The notes beneath the pieces are model-generated. The model saw nothing but the letters and a program-made list of their open reading frames with translations, made no database searches and was not told where the DNA came from. The position numbers and the translations under genes were made by a program. Source: Corynebacterium halotolerans (GTDB taxonomy: Bacteria; Actinomycetota; Actinomycetes; Mycobacteriales; Mycobacteriaceae). From it: DNA of 64,000 nucleotides. Positions 42,545 to 50,528 of this stretch are shown here, one piece after another; the stretch's first letter is position 1; the number at the start of each line of letters is the position of its first letter. The stretch covers positions 186,001 through 250,000 of the forward strand of contig NZ_JVMD01000023.1 in the NCBI RefSeq assembly GCF_001056295.1, read 5' to 3'.

Positions 42545-43888
42545 ATGGATGAAACCGGCGTTTTCGACCGCGTGACGGAGTCCGGGGGAGCGCGGGCGAC
42601 GTTGGCGGCCGCGGCCCGTGCGGCGCGTGCGATGGCCCGGGCGGGGGATGATCCGGCGGCGCGTGCCGCGGCGGACCCGAATGGGGCGATGACGCATTCG
42701 TGGTTGTTCACGGGGCCGCCGGGGTCGGGGCGGTCCGTGGCGGCGAAGGCGTTCGCGCAGGCGCTGTTGTGCACCGACCCGGACGTGGTGGGCTGCGGCC
42801 GGTGCCGGGGGTGCCTGACGGCCGAAGCGAACACTCACGGTGACCTGATGAACGTGACCACCGAGGGCGCGGTGATCCAGGTGAAGGTCGTGCGCTCGGA
42901 GGTGATCCCGTGGGCGCACCGCCGGCCGACGACGGCGGAGTGGCGGGTGGTGATCATCGAGGACGCCGACCGGCTCAACGACGAGTCCGCCAATGCCCTG
43001 CTGAAGGCGGTGGAGGAGCCGCCGGAGCGGACGGTGTTCCTGTTGTGCGCGCCGACGACGGACCCGTCGGACTTTTCCGTGACGCTGCGGTCGCGGTGCC
43101 GGCACGTCTACGTGCCCACTCCGACGCGGGAGCACGTGGTCGCCGCGCTGCGGATGAGCAACCCGGAGTTGACCGTGGAGCAGGCCGAGTGGGCGGGCAC
43201 GATCGCCAACGGCCACATCGGCCGGGCGAAGGGGTTGGCCACCGATGAGGGGACGCGCGAGTGGCGCGGCCGGGCGCTGGATCTGGTGGAGGCGGTGTTC
43301 GACCCTTCCCGCGCGTACCTGCGCACTCGGGAGCTGGCGTCGAAGGCGGAGGCCGAGTCGAAGCGGCGCAATGCCCCGCGCGAGGAGAAGGAGCTGGAGC
43401 AGCTGACCAATTCCCTGGGCCTCGGCGCGAAGGGCAAGGGCGCGCAGGCGGCGACGCGCGGGTCGGCGGGCGTGATCAAGGAGCTGGAGGAGAACCAGAA
43501 GCGCCGCCGCAAGCGCACCGAGTTCGAGTTGGTGGACATGGCGCTGATGGACATGGTCGGTTTGCTTCGCGACGCGCTGCTGGTCTCCTCGGGGATCGGC
43601 GCGGATGGCAGCGGCGGTGGTGGCTCCGGTGGTGGCACAGGCGGGGGAGCCGGCGGCGTCGGGGCTGCAGGCGTCGGTAGCGCGGATGCCGGTCCGACGC
43701 CGATCAACCCCGACCGGCGGCGCACTGCCTCGGAATTGGCGCGCCGGGTTCCTCCGGAAGGGTTGGTGGCATGCATCGACGCGGTGATGGGGGCCCGCAA
43801 GGCCATGGCCCGAAACGTGCGGTCCGCCGTCGCCCTCGACGGGATGATGGGCGCGATGCAAGTGGCGTGCCGGGTGGGGCAGAGGTGA
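42545..43888 (+). CDS. holB: DNA polymerase III delta-prime subunit
   Basis: A 447-residue clamp-loader subunit. The P-loop reads GPPGSGRS, with Arg replacing the catalytic Lys, as expected for delta-prime subunits that do not hydrolyse ATP. The zinc motif CGRCRGC, the ED-A/D box IIEDADRLNDESANALLK and the SRC motif are present. A Gly/Ser-rich linker (about residues 352-372) is inserted in the C-terminal domain. TATCGT ends seven bases before ATG 42545 (leaderless). The tRNA-Thr gene follows. Confidence 0.94.
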   Translation: MDETGVFDRVTESGGARATLAAAARAARAMARAGDDPAARAAADPNGAMTHSWLFTGPPGSGRSVAAKAFAQALLCTDPDVVGCGRCRGCLTAEANTHGDLMNVTTEGAVIQVKVVRSEVIPWAHRRPTTAEWRVVIIEDADRLNDESANALLKAVEEPPERTVFLLCAPTTDPSDFSVTLRSRCRHVYVPTPTREHVVAALRMSNPELTVEQAEWAGTIANGHIGRAKGLATDEGTREWRGRALDLVEAVFDPSRAYLRTRELASKAEAESKRRNAPREEKELEQLTNSLGLGAKGKGAQAATRGSAGVIKELEENQKRRRKRTEFELVDMALMDMVGLLRDALLVSSGIGADGSGGGGSGGGTGGGAGGVGAAGVGSADAGPTPINPDRRRTASELARRVPPEGLVACIDAVMGARKAMARNVRSAVALDGMMGAMQVACRVGQR

Positions 43889-43996
43889 CGAGGTCGTCGT
43901 AAAGCAGGCGCGTTCTGGCCGGTAGGGGGCGGATTTTGGGGCGCGGGGGTGGTGCGATAAGATTTCGGCGGTAACCACGCATGCCGTGGCGACTGC

Positions 43997-44072
43997 GCCG
44001 CCTTAGCTCAGTCGGTAGAGCGCTTCACTCGTAATGAAAAGGTCGCGAGTTCGATTCTCGCAGGCGGCTCCA
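43997..44072 (+). tRNA. tRNA-Thr (anticodon CGT)
   Basis: A complete cloverleaf: acceptor GCCGCCT/AGGCGGC, D arm GCTC/GAGC, anticodon loop CTCGTAA, T arm GCGAG-TTCGATT-CTCGC, discriminator T and encoded CCA. The anticodon CGT reads threonine ACG. One mismatch closes the anticodon stem. Promoter-like GATAAGAT lies about 45 bases before it. Confidence 0.97.
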
Positions 44073-44078
44073 CCGAAA

Positions 44079-44122
44079 CCCCAGGTCAACCACCCGGTTG
44101 GCCTGGGGCTTCCCCGTTTTTT
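44079..44122 (+). terminator. Terminator after tRNA-Thr
   Basis: CCCCAGGTCAAC (44079-44090) pairs with GTTGGCCTGGGG (44097-44108) with one G-T pair, followed by CTTCCCCGTTTTTT. It is a classic intrinsic terminator. Bases 44123-44215 contain paired CCGTAC sites but no gene. Confidence 0.9.
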
Positions 44123-44215
44123 CATGCACGGGCGTTGTTGCGCGTTGTTGCTGGTCGTGGCCCGACGTACCGTACAGAAACCGTACGGATCCACCACCCG
44201 ACCGGCCCAGGGGCA

Positions 44216-44794
44216 TCACGCATCCCGTGACTCCTCGGTGGACCGCTTTGCATCGCCGCGTTTCACCGCTCCGTGGTTGCCGAGGAAACCGAGAACGATG
44301 GGCGTGGCGCTTCCCAGGGCAAAGACCACGGTGCCCGCGATCGATTCCGGTGGTTCAAGAAAGAACAAGCACAGCAAGGCAAACACCAAGCATGTGACGG
44401 TGATTGCGGCAGCGGCAATGAACCCACCCTTCTCCAGCCACAATGCAGTCTCGAACGATTTGCGGGTCACCTCGCGGTCGAGAACTTCGTTCTCGTGGGC
44501 GTCATCGAGAATTCGGCGTGCGGTTCCCGGGGCGAAATGCTCGTATTCGGCGAGGACTCCCGGCGGGGGCAGGGGGCCCTCATACTGCAGGGAGTACGCT
44601 TGAACGACGTCTAGTCCGGGGAGCGTCGGTTGATCTCGAGACGGATCGAGTTCCCGACCTTCTGGAACGACCGAAGCGTTCGGGTCCGGTTGCGCCGGTG
44701 AGCTTCCTCCGCGACGTCGCGGATCCGCGGGGAGGTTGCCAGCGTCATCCGGCCGGCTCCCCTGATCATCGCGTTCGTCCTGTTCATGACTCAT
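44216..44794 (-). CDS. DUF2335-type membrane protein, probably acquired
   Basis: A 192-residue protein with a polar Pro/Asp/Arg-rich first 75 residues, then the family segment Y-E-G-P-L-P-P-P-G-V-L-A-E-Y-E and FAPGTARRILDDA, ending in two membrane helices (about 130-150 and 155-175). DUF2335 proteins are scattered among bacteria and often sit on mobile or accessory DNA; function unknown. The start at 44794 has GAAAGG before it. The gene is clearly lower in G+C than the window (near 50% in parts) and lies directly behind a tRNA terminator, both signs of transfer. Confidence 0.78.
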   Translation of the reverse strand: MSHEQDERDDQGSRPDDAGNLPADPRRRGGSSPAQPDPNASVVPEGRELDPSRDQPTLPGLDVVQAYSLQYEGPLPPPGVLAEYEHFAPGTARRILDDAHENEVLDREVTRKSFETALWLEKGGFIAAAAITVTCLVFALLCLFFLEPPESIAGTVVFALGSATPIVLGFLGNHGAVKRGDAKRSTEESRDA

Positions 44795-44819
44795 ACCGTA
44801 CCTTTCACGGGTTTCCCTG

Positions 44820-44984
44820 TCAGAGATTGGGGATTCGTCCTTGAGGTGGTTCGGTCCACGGGAGCATCGTGTACCGGGTCGGCACGATGCCGACCGTCGA
44901 GTCGTCATCTTTCACTATGTTGCGGATCGGCTGCGCGCACATGTTCGAACAGTGCCGGGGCGCGTGCTGACTGGTGGTGTGCAT
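44820..44984 (-). CDS. Possible small ORF in the low-GC patch (54 aa)
   Basis: An open frame of 54 codons with GAGGAG just before ATG 44984. The product has two Cys (CSNMC) and a hydrophilic C-terminus ending PQGRIPNL; nothing was recognised. The frame is open further upstream. It may be a decayed remnant instead of a gene. Confidence 0.3.
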   Translation of the reverse strand: MHTTSQHAPRHCSNMCAQPIRNIVKDDDSTVGIVPTRYTMLPWTEPPQGRIPNL

Positions 44985-45085
44985 CCGCTCCTCGGGGGTG
45001 CCCGGCCCTCTCCCGCATCGACTCGCAGCCGGGCCGCTTCCATGGGCGTGCCCATCAACTGCAGATGCCCCGCCGCCGGCGACCG

Positions 45086-45214
45086 TTACTTCCGGAGCAT
45101 CGCCCGCGCCACCCACACCAGCGCCAGCAGAGCGAGAACGCCGACGGCCGCCTTCAGGAGCACCATCAGCATCACCACGAGAATGATGCCGATTTCGATG
45201 ATTCCGATGTTCAC
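45086..45214 (-). CDS. Tiny membrane protein (42 aa)
   Basis: GTG 45214 with GGGAGG six bases upstream opens a frame of 42 codons. The product is almost entirely one long hydrophobic segment (about residues 4-36; starts MNIGIIEIGIILVVML) ending in Arg-Lys. It is not recognised. The length and single helix resemble small membrane toxins or helper peptides. It lies 100 bases upstream of the 54-codon frame and after the terminator of the MHS transporter. The pure hydrophobic make-up with a good ribosome site argues for a real gene. Confidence 0.55.
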   Translation of the reverse strand: MNIGIIEIGIILVVMLMVLLKAAVGVLALLALVWVARAMLRK

Positions 45215-45258
45215 TGCGCGCCTCCCGAAGCTGTATGCGTTTCATCGTGGCACACGCG

Positions 45259-45294
45259 AGAACCCGCCGCCCGGGAAACGGGACGGCGGGTTCT
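45259..45294 (-). terminator. Terminator of the MHS transporter gene
   Basis: AGAACCCGCCG (45259-45269) pairs with CGGCGGGTTCT (45284-45294), with an inner CCC/GGG pair. It lies about 110 bases past the stop of the leftward transporter gene. Between them is a direct repeat CCGTACGTG (45347-45366). Confidence 0.75.
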
Positions 45295-45401
45295 TCTCGC
45301 GGAGACCCCTGCGGGGCCGGGGATCGCCGCGTGCGGGCTGCGCGGGCCGTACGTGGACCGTACGTGAACCTGTGCGGCTCGCACGCGAGCGAAGGGCGTG
45401 C

Positions 45402-46760
45402 TTACGCCTCGTCGTGCTTCAGCGCCAGCAGGTCGCGCTCCTCGAGGTTCTTCGGGAGCATGAACAGCGCGATGAACGCCGGGATGGTCAGCGCGATGAG
45501 GTACACGGAGACCAGCCAGGTGTCGCCGACGTAGGTGTCGGTCTTCGTGGCATCGAGGATCAGCTGGGTGATCATCGGGGCGAAGGCGCCGCCGAGGATC
45601 GCGCCGAGGGCGTAGGAGATGGACACGCCCGAGTAGCGGACGTCGGCCGGGAACATCTCGGCGTACATGGCCGGCAGCGGGCCGAGGGTCAGGGCCAGCG
45701 GCAGCGCCAGGAAGCCGAGCGTGGCGACGTAGATCCACGGGTTGCCGGTGGCGATGAGGTTCCACATGACGACCTCACCGATGATCAGCAGCACGTAGCC
45801 GATGATGAAGGTGCGGCCGCGGCCGATGGAGTCGGAGATGGCGCCGGACAGGACCATGAAGATGGTCCAGAAGATGCCGGCCACGAGAGTGCCCGTCCAC
45901 GCGACCTGCGAGGAGATGCCCGCGCCGCCGGCCTCGACCGGGATCTGGGCGAACTTGCCGAAGAACGCGATGACCAGGTAGCCCGGGGCCTGCTGGGCGC
46001 CGAAGATGAGCGCGCCCTGGATGACCTTGCGCCAGTGGTTCTTGAACAGCAGCGGCAGCGGGGCGGAACGCTCGGCGGACTCCTCCTGCATGGCGCGGAA
46101 GACCGGGGACTCGTCGACGGCCTTGCGGATGATGTAGCCGACGATGATCAGCACGAAGCTGAGCAGGAACGGAATGCGCCAGCCCCACTCCTTGTACGCC
46201 TCCATGCCCAGGTTGGACTGGACGGCGACGAGGACGGCGGTGGACAGCACCAGGCCCAGCGGCACGCCGACCTGCGGCGCGGAACCGAACAGGCCGCGGC
46301 GCCCCTTCGGCGCGTACTCGACGGCCATCAGGGCGGCGCCGCCCCACTCGCCGCCGGCGGAGATGCCCTGGATGATGCGGAGCGCCACCAGGATCAGCGG
46401 GGCGGCGATGCCCCAGCTGGCGTAGGTCGGCAGGACGCCGATGAGGAACGTCGCCAGGCCCATGCCGATGAGCGTGAAGACGAGCACGCCCTTGCGGCCG
46501 AAGCGGTCGCCGATGTGGCCGGCGACGACGGCGCCCAGCGGGCGGAAGAGGAAGGAAATGCCCAGCGTGGCCCAGGAAATGATCTGGCCGACGGGGGAGT
46601 CTTTGCCACCGGCGGGATCGAAGAACTGGCTGCCGAAGATGATGGCGGCGGCCTGCGCGTAGATGAAGAAGTCGTACCACTCGACGGTGGTGCCGATGAG
46701 CGTGCCCGAGAGGACGCGCGTGCGCTGGTCCTTCTCGGCCGCGATGACGGACGTGGTCAT
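45402..46760 (-). CDS. MHS-family major facilitator transporter
   Basis: A 452-residue permease with 12 membrane helices, of the metabolite:H+ symporter group (ProP/ShiA/KgtP type). The marks are GTTVEWYDFFIY at the start, RPLGAVVAGHIGDRFGRK in loop 2-3 and QGISAGGEWGGAALM in helix 5. The substrate is probably an organic acid or osmolyte; it cannot be fixed. The start at 46760 is the first ATG matching the family N-terminus. A likely -10 (TAAAAAT on the minus strand near 46900) gives a leader of about 130 bases. Confidence 0.9.
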   Translation of the reverse strand: MTTSVIAAEKDQRTRVLSGTLIGTTVEWYDFFIYAQAAAIIFGSQFFDPAGGKDSPVGQIISWATLGISFLFRPLGAVVAGHIGDRFGRKGVLVFTLIGMGLATFLIGVLPTYASWGIAAPLILVALRIIQGISAGGEWGGAALMAVEYAPKGRRGLFGSAPQVGVPLGLVLSTAVLVAVQSNLGMEAYKEWGWRIPFLLSFVLIIVGYIIRKAVDESPVFRAMQEESAERSAPLPLLFKNHWRKVIQGALIFGAQQAPGYLVIAFFGKFAQIPVEAGGAGISSQVAWTGTLVAGIFWTIFMVLSGAISDSIGRGRTFIIGYVLLIIGEVVMWNLIATGNPWIYVATLGFLALPLALTLGPLPAMYAEMFPADVRYSGVSISYALGAILGGAFAPMITQLILDATKTDTYVGDTWLVSVYLIALTIPAFIALFMLPKNLEERDLLALKHDEA

Positions 46761-47388
46761 GGAGTCTCCGGCTTTCGGGTCGGTTCGTGTGCGTGTTGTC
46801 GGGGCGTCGCCCCGGTGCACGGGGGAATCGGGTGCGCGACTGCCTTGTGGGCGGCCGCGAAAGCGGGCGGCGCATGAACGCGTCGCGAGCGGAACGTATT
46901 TTTACACAGCACCGAGGCTCGCGGCAGCTCGTTGAGTTTCCGCGACACCGCCGATTTCGGGCCTCGGGGGTGGCGATTTCCGGTGTTTGCTTGACCCCGC
47001 GGAGGTGCCTCCCGGGGTGTTTTCGGGCAACTCGGGCATGCCCGCGCATGCCGGGGGTATTGGCCGGGGGTGGGCTGGCCGCTTTGCGACGGGGGCACCC
47101 GTTCGGCGACTTTCCGGATAACCTGCGCGGACGATGAAATGCCCTACGTCAGATAAGTACATAACTTTGTGTGGTGAAGGGTCTGCGAGCCGTAATCCGT
47201 GTGTGCTGAGAGGGTGCTGTGACGCAAGTTAAGTCGACCATCACGGAACGGCAACGGCCTGATTGCTGTGCGGTTCATGGCCGTCACTCGCCGGTCGGCG
47301 GGGGTGCCGAATGCGCACCCCGATTCGGGGGTGGCTGACCCGCCCGGGCCTGCGAACGCGCCCGAATCGGAGAGGACGCCCGGCCCGC
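46761..47388. other. Long intergenic region (628 bases)
   Basis: No gene was found. Contents: the MHS promoter near 46900, a GCTTTGCGACG motif (47081-47091), a sharply AT-rich stretch at 47138-47175 that looks like another promoter region, and palindrome CCCCGATTCGGGG (47318-47330), similar in sequence to the dispersed palindromic repeats at 14.4 and 23.4 kb. Confidence 0.55.
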
Positions 47389-48264
47389 TCAGCGGCGGCG
47401 CTCGCGCACCGGAGCCACCACCGGGCCATCCGGGCGCTGCAGGATCTCCACGCTCGCCCCGTAGATGTCGCGGATCCGTTCGGCGGTGAGAATCTCGGCG
47501 GGGGCGCCGATGCAGGACAGTGCGCCGTCGTGAAGCAAAGCCACCCGCTCCCCGTGCTGGCCCGCCAGCGTCAGGTCGTGCATGGCCGCGACGACGGTCA
47601 GGCCGCGCTCGGCGCGGACGTCCTCCACGAGCTCCAGGACGTCCTGCGCGTGGCCGATGTCCAGCGCGGAGGTCGGCTCGTCGAGGAGCAGGATCGACGG
47701 CTCCTGGGCCAGGGCGCGCGCCAGCGTGACCCGCTGGCGCTCGCCGCCGGACAGCTCGGCGACGCGGCGGTCGGCGAAGCGCGTGAGGTGGAGGGTCTCC
47801 AGGCTGGCGTCGGTGACGGAGTGGTCGTCGGAACCGAACGCACCGCCGTGGGGATGGCGGCCCAGGTGAACGTACTCGCGCACGAGCATGCCCTCCGGGA
47901 TGACGGGCGTCTGCGGCATCAGCGCCACCGTGCGCGCGAGCTCCCGGCGGCGTCGCCACGCGGCGGGGGACAGGGCCCGCAGCGCCTGCAGCGGCCCCGA
48001 ACCGCCCACGATGTCGTGGCCGGCCACCGTGATGGTGCCCGTGGCCGGGGCGAGCACCTGCGCCAGCGCATGGAGCAGAGTCGACTTGCCGCAGCCGTTG
48101 GGGCCCGCCAGCGTCAGCCAGCCGCCCGCGGGGACGGAAAAGGTCACGCCGGCCACGGCGTCGCGGGCGGCGCCCTCGTGGCGCACGCGCACGTCATGGC
48201 AGTGGATGGAGTTGTCGGCCCCGACCGCGGCCGCGGCGGCGCGGGTGCGCGTCGGATCGGTCAT
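47389..48264 (-). CDS. ABC importer ATPase (FecE/BtuD-like)
   Basis: A 291-residue ATPase for a metal-chelate importer. Walker A GPNGCGKST, Q-loop MPQTPV, signature ELSGGERQRV, Walker B ILLLDEPTSALD, and H-loop AAMHDLTLA are all intact. Its start overlaps the permease stop by four bases. It energises uptake by the permease and lipoprotein encoded upstream. Confidence 0.93.
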   Translation of the reverse strand: MTDPTRTRAAAAAVGADNSIHCHDVRVRHEGAARDAVAGVTFSVPAGGWLTLAGPNGCGKSTLLHALAQVLAPATGTITVAGHDIVGGSGPLQALRALSPAAWRRRRELARTVALMPQTPVIPEGMLVREYVHLGRHPHGGAFGSDDHSVTDASLETLHLTRFADRRVAELSGGERQRVTLARALAQEPSILLLDEPTSALDIGHAQDVLELVEDVRAERGLTVVAAMHDLTLAGQHGERVALLHDGALSCIGAPAEILTAERIRDIYGASVEILQRPDGPVVAPVRERRR

Positions 48265-49334
48265 GCCCCGGCCCTGCCCATCTTGCTGAATCGACGGAGG
48301 ATGAAAAGGAAGAACGGCGCACCCACGGCCGCGGCGACCACGCCCACGGGAAGCTCCGCCGGCGCCAGCACCGTGCGGGCGAAGGTATCGGCGAGCAGCA
48401 GGAAGATGGCGCCCCAGATCAGCGTCAGCGGCAGCAGCAGGCGGTGGCCCGGCCCGACCACCAGCCGCAGCGCATGCGGCACGATGATGCCCACGAAGCC
48501 GATCAGCCCGGAAACGCTGACCACCGCGGCGGTGCCCAGCGTCGCCACGGCGACGAGCAGCAGCCGCGCCGTCGCCGGGTCGACGCCGAGGGTGCGGGCC
48601 TCCAGGTCGCCCACCGTCATGACGTCGAGCACGCGCGCGGCGCCCAGCAGCACCAGCCAGCACACCGCCGCCGGCACCAGGACCAGCGCGACCGACCCCC
48701 ACCGGGTCACGCCGAGGTTGCCGAGCATCCACGAGTACACCCGCTGGATCGTCTCGATGTTGCGCTGCTGGATGAAGGTCTGCGCCGCATTGGCGAACGC
48801 CGCCACGGCGACGCCCGCCAGCACCACCACCGTCGCCGACGCACCGTGCCCCACGCCGCGGCTGACCATGTACGTCGCGCTCACGGCGATCACGCCGCCC
48901 GCGAAGGCGGCGGCCACCACTCCCGCGCCACCGCCGCCGAAGCCCACGGCCCCGCCTGCGACGACGGCCAGCGTCACCCCCAGGCCCGCGCCGGAGGACA
49001 CGCCGAGCAGGTACGGGTCCGCCAGCGGATTGCGGAACACCGCCTGGTACGCCGCGCCCGCGATGGCGAGCGTCGCGCCGACGACGATGCCCATGGCCAC
49101 GCGCGGCAGCCGGATGTCCCAGAGGATCGCGTGGTCGCGGGCGGACAGGGCGCCGATGCCGACGAGCTCGCGGACGACGTCGGCGGGCGGCAGCTTCACG
49201 GCGCCGGTGAACGCGGACAGCAGCGCCGCACCGATGAGCAGCAGCAGGGATGCGGCGACGGCGGCCAGGGCGTTGGGCCGCGTGAGCCGCCGCCCCGATT
49301 CCGCCTTCGTCGTCGCCGTCGCCATCTCGGGCAC
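48261..49334 (-). CDS. FecCD-family ABC permease
   Basis: A 357-residue membrane permease of about ten helices. Typical FecCD parts are the N-terminal RLPRVAMGIVVGATLAIAGA, then NPLADPYLLGVSSGAGLG, and C-terminal GFVGIIVPHALRLVVGPGHR. It imports iron-siderophore, heme or cobalamin complexes. GTG 49334 is taken; ATG three codons on is possible. It starts 13 bases after the lipoprotein stop. Confidence 0.92.
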   Translation of the reverse strand: MPEMATATTKAESGRRLTRPNALAAVAASLLLLIGAALLSAFTGAVKLPPADVVRELVGIGALSARDHAILWDIRLPRVAMGIVVGATLAIAGAAYQAVFRNPLADPYLLGVSSGAGLGVTLAVVAGGAVGFGGGGAGVVAAAFAGGVIAVSATYMVSRGVGHGASATVVVLAGVAVAAFANAAQTFIQQRNIETIQRVYSWMLGNLGVTRWGSVALVLVPAAVCWLVLLGAARVLDVMTVGDLEARTLGVDPATARLLLVAVATLGTAAVVSVSGLIGFVGIIVPHALRLVVGPGHRLLLPLTLIWGAIFLLLADTFARTVLAPAELPVGVVAAAVGAPFFLFILRRFSKMGRAGA

Positions 49335-49346
49335 CGTGCCCCCCGG

Positions 49347-50333
49347 CTACTTCGCGGCCGCGGGGACGCGGGCGTCGTTGAGCGCCGCGGCCAGCGAACG
49401 GTAGAACTCCGGCAGACGCGGGCCCCAGCGCGAGGCGAGGTTCTCGTCGAGGGCGGTGATGTTGCCGTCCTTCACCGCCTTGATCTTGTCCCAGCCCGGG
49501 CGGGCCGCGATGTCGTCGGCGGTGAGCGACTCGGAGGTGGCGTCGGCCAGGAAGATCAGGTCCGGGTCGGCGGCGATGATCGCCTCGGCGCTCAACTGCG
49601 GGTAGCCGGAATCGCCGGTGGCGATCGACGACAGCCCGAACTTCCGGTACACCTCGCCCAGGAAGGTGTCGTCGGTGACGGAGTAATAATCCGACGTCAC
49701 CTCGTGGTAGTACTTCAGGCCCGCGTCGCGCACGCCGGCCGGCACGGACTTGATGGCCTCGTCGATCTCGGTGGACATGTTCCGCACCACCTCGACGGCG
49801 TCGCCGACGTGGCCGGTGGCGGTGCCGAGGGTCTCGATCTGCGCGTAGGCGCCGTCGAGGTCTTTCGCCGCGGGCAGCACCAGGACCGGCACGTTCACCG
49901 CGGCCATGCCCTGCGTCAGGGCGTCATCCGGGGTCATCACGACCACCAGGTCGGGGTCGTGCGACAGAACCGACTCGACGTTCGTGCGGTACCCCGACAG
50001 GCCCTCGACGACGGGCGCCTCGGCCGGGTGGTTGGAGTATTCGTCGACGGCGACGACCTGCTTGCCCGCGCCGATGGCGAACAGCGACTCGGTGGCGGTC
50101 GGGGAGAGGCTGACGATGCGCTCGGGGCGCTTCTCGATGGTCACCTCGTCGCCGGACCCGGCGCCGCCGGAGGCGACGGACACCGGGAACGCGCCGTCGC
50201 CCCCGGCCGCACCGCCGCCGTCCGCGCCGGTGCCGGCTCCTCCGTCCCCGCCGGAACCGCAGGCCGTCAGCGCCAGGGCGGAGACGACGATCCCCGCCAA
50301 TCCGGCCAAAAGTGAATGTGCTCGTGATCGCAT
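49347..50333 (-). CDS. Metal-chelate/cobalamin-binding lipoprotein (BtuF/FepB-like)
   Basis: A 328-residue extracellular binding protein. A signal peptide with lipobox L-T-A-C (Cys about 25) is followed by a Gly-rich linker and a TroA-like fold starting RIVSLSPTATESLFAIGAG, then VDEYSNHPAEA and ESVLSHDPDLVVVM, the pattern of BtuF-type proteins. GAGGAG precedes ATG 50333. Iron-siderophore or B12 is the likely ligand; no cobalamin riboswitch and no convincing DtxR box were found upstream, so the choice stays open. Confidence 0.9.
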   Translation of the reverse strand: MRSRAHSLLAGLAGIVVSALALTACGSGGDGGAGTGADGGGAAGGDGAFPVSVASGGAGSGDEVTIEKRPERIVSLSPTATESLFAIGAGKQVVAVDEYSNHPAEAPVVEGLSGYRTNVESVLSHDPDLVVVMTPDDALTQGMAAVNVPVLVLPAAKDLDGAYAQIETLGTATGHVGDAVEVVRNMSTEIDEAIKSVPAGVRDAGLKYYHEVTSDYYSVTDDTFLGEVYRKFGLSSIATGDSGYPQLSAEAIIAADPDLIFLADATSESLTADDIAARPGWDKIKAVKDGNITALDENLASRWGPRLPEFYRSLAAALNDARVPAAAK

Positions 50334-50528
50334 GGTGCTCCTCGGATTTTCGGGCGTGGCAAATCGCCCCGCAGAATTCCGGGATTGGTCAGGTGATCGC
50401 CGGGTGCGGTGGTCGAGGTCAAGCCTAGCCAAGCGAAACGATTCATCCGCAACCCCGATCGGGGCGGCGGCAACGGCGTTTGCGAATAATTTGAGATGTA
50501 CGCGGGGTCGCGTCGTAAAGTGTGCCGC

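Noticed and set aside
50390-50440. Possible DtxR box before the metal-chelate importer
   Set aside because: AGCCTAGCCAAGC shares a half-site with the consensus, but the other half only fits with an inserted base, so it was not called.
50334-50528. Cobalamin riboswitch before the BtuF/FepB-like operon
   Set aside because: The 195 bases upstream show no B12-box-like sequence or the expected extended structure.
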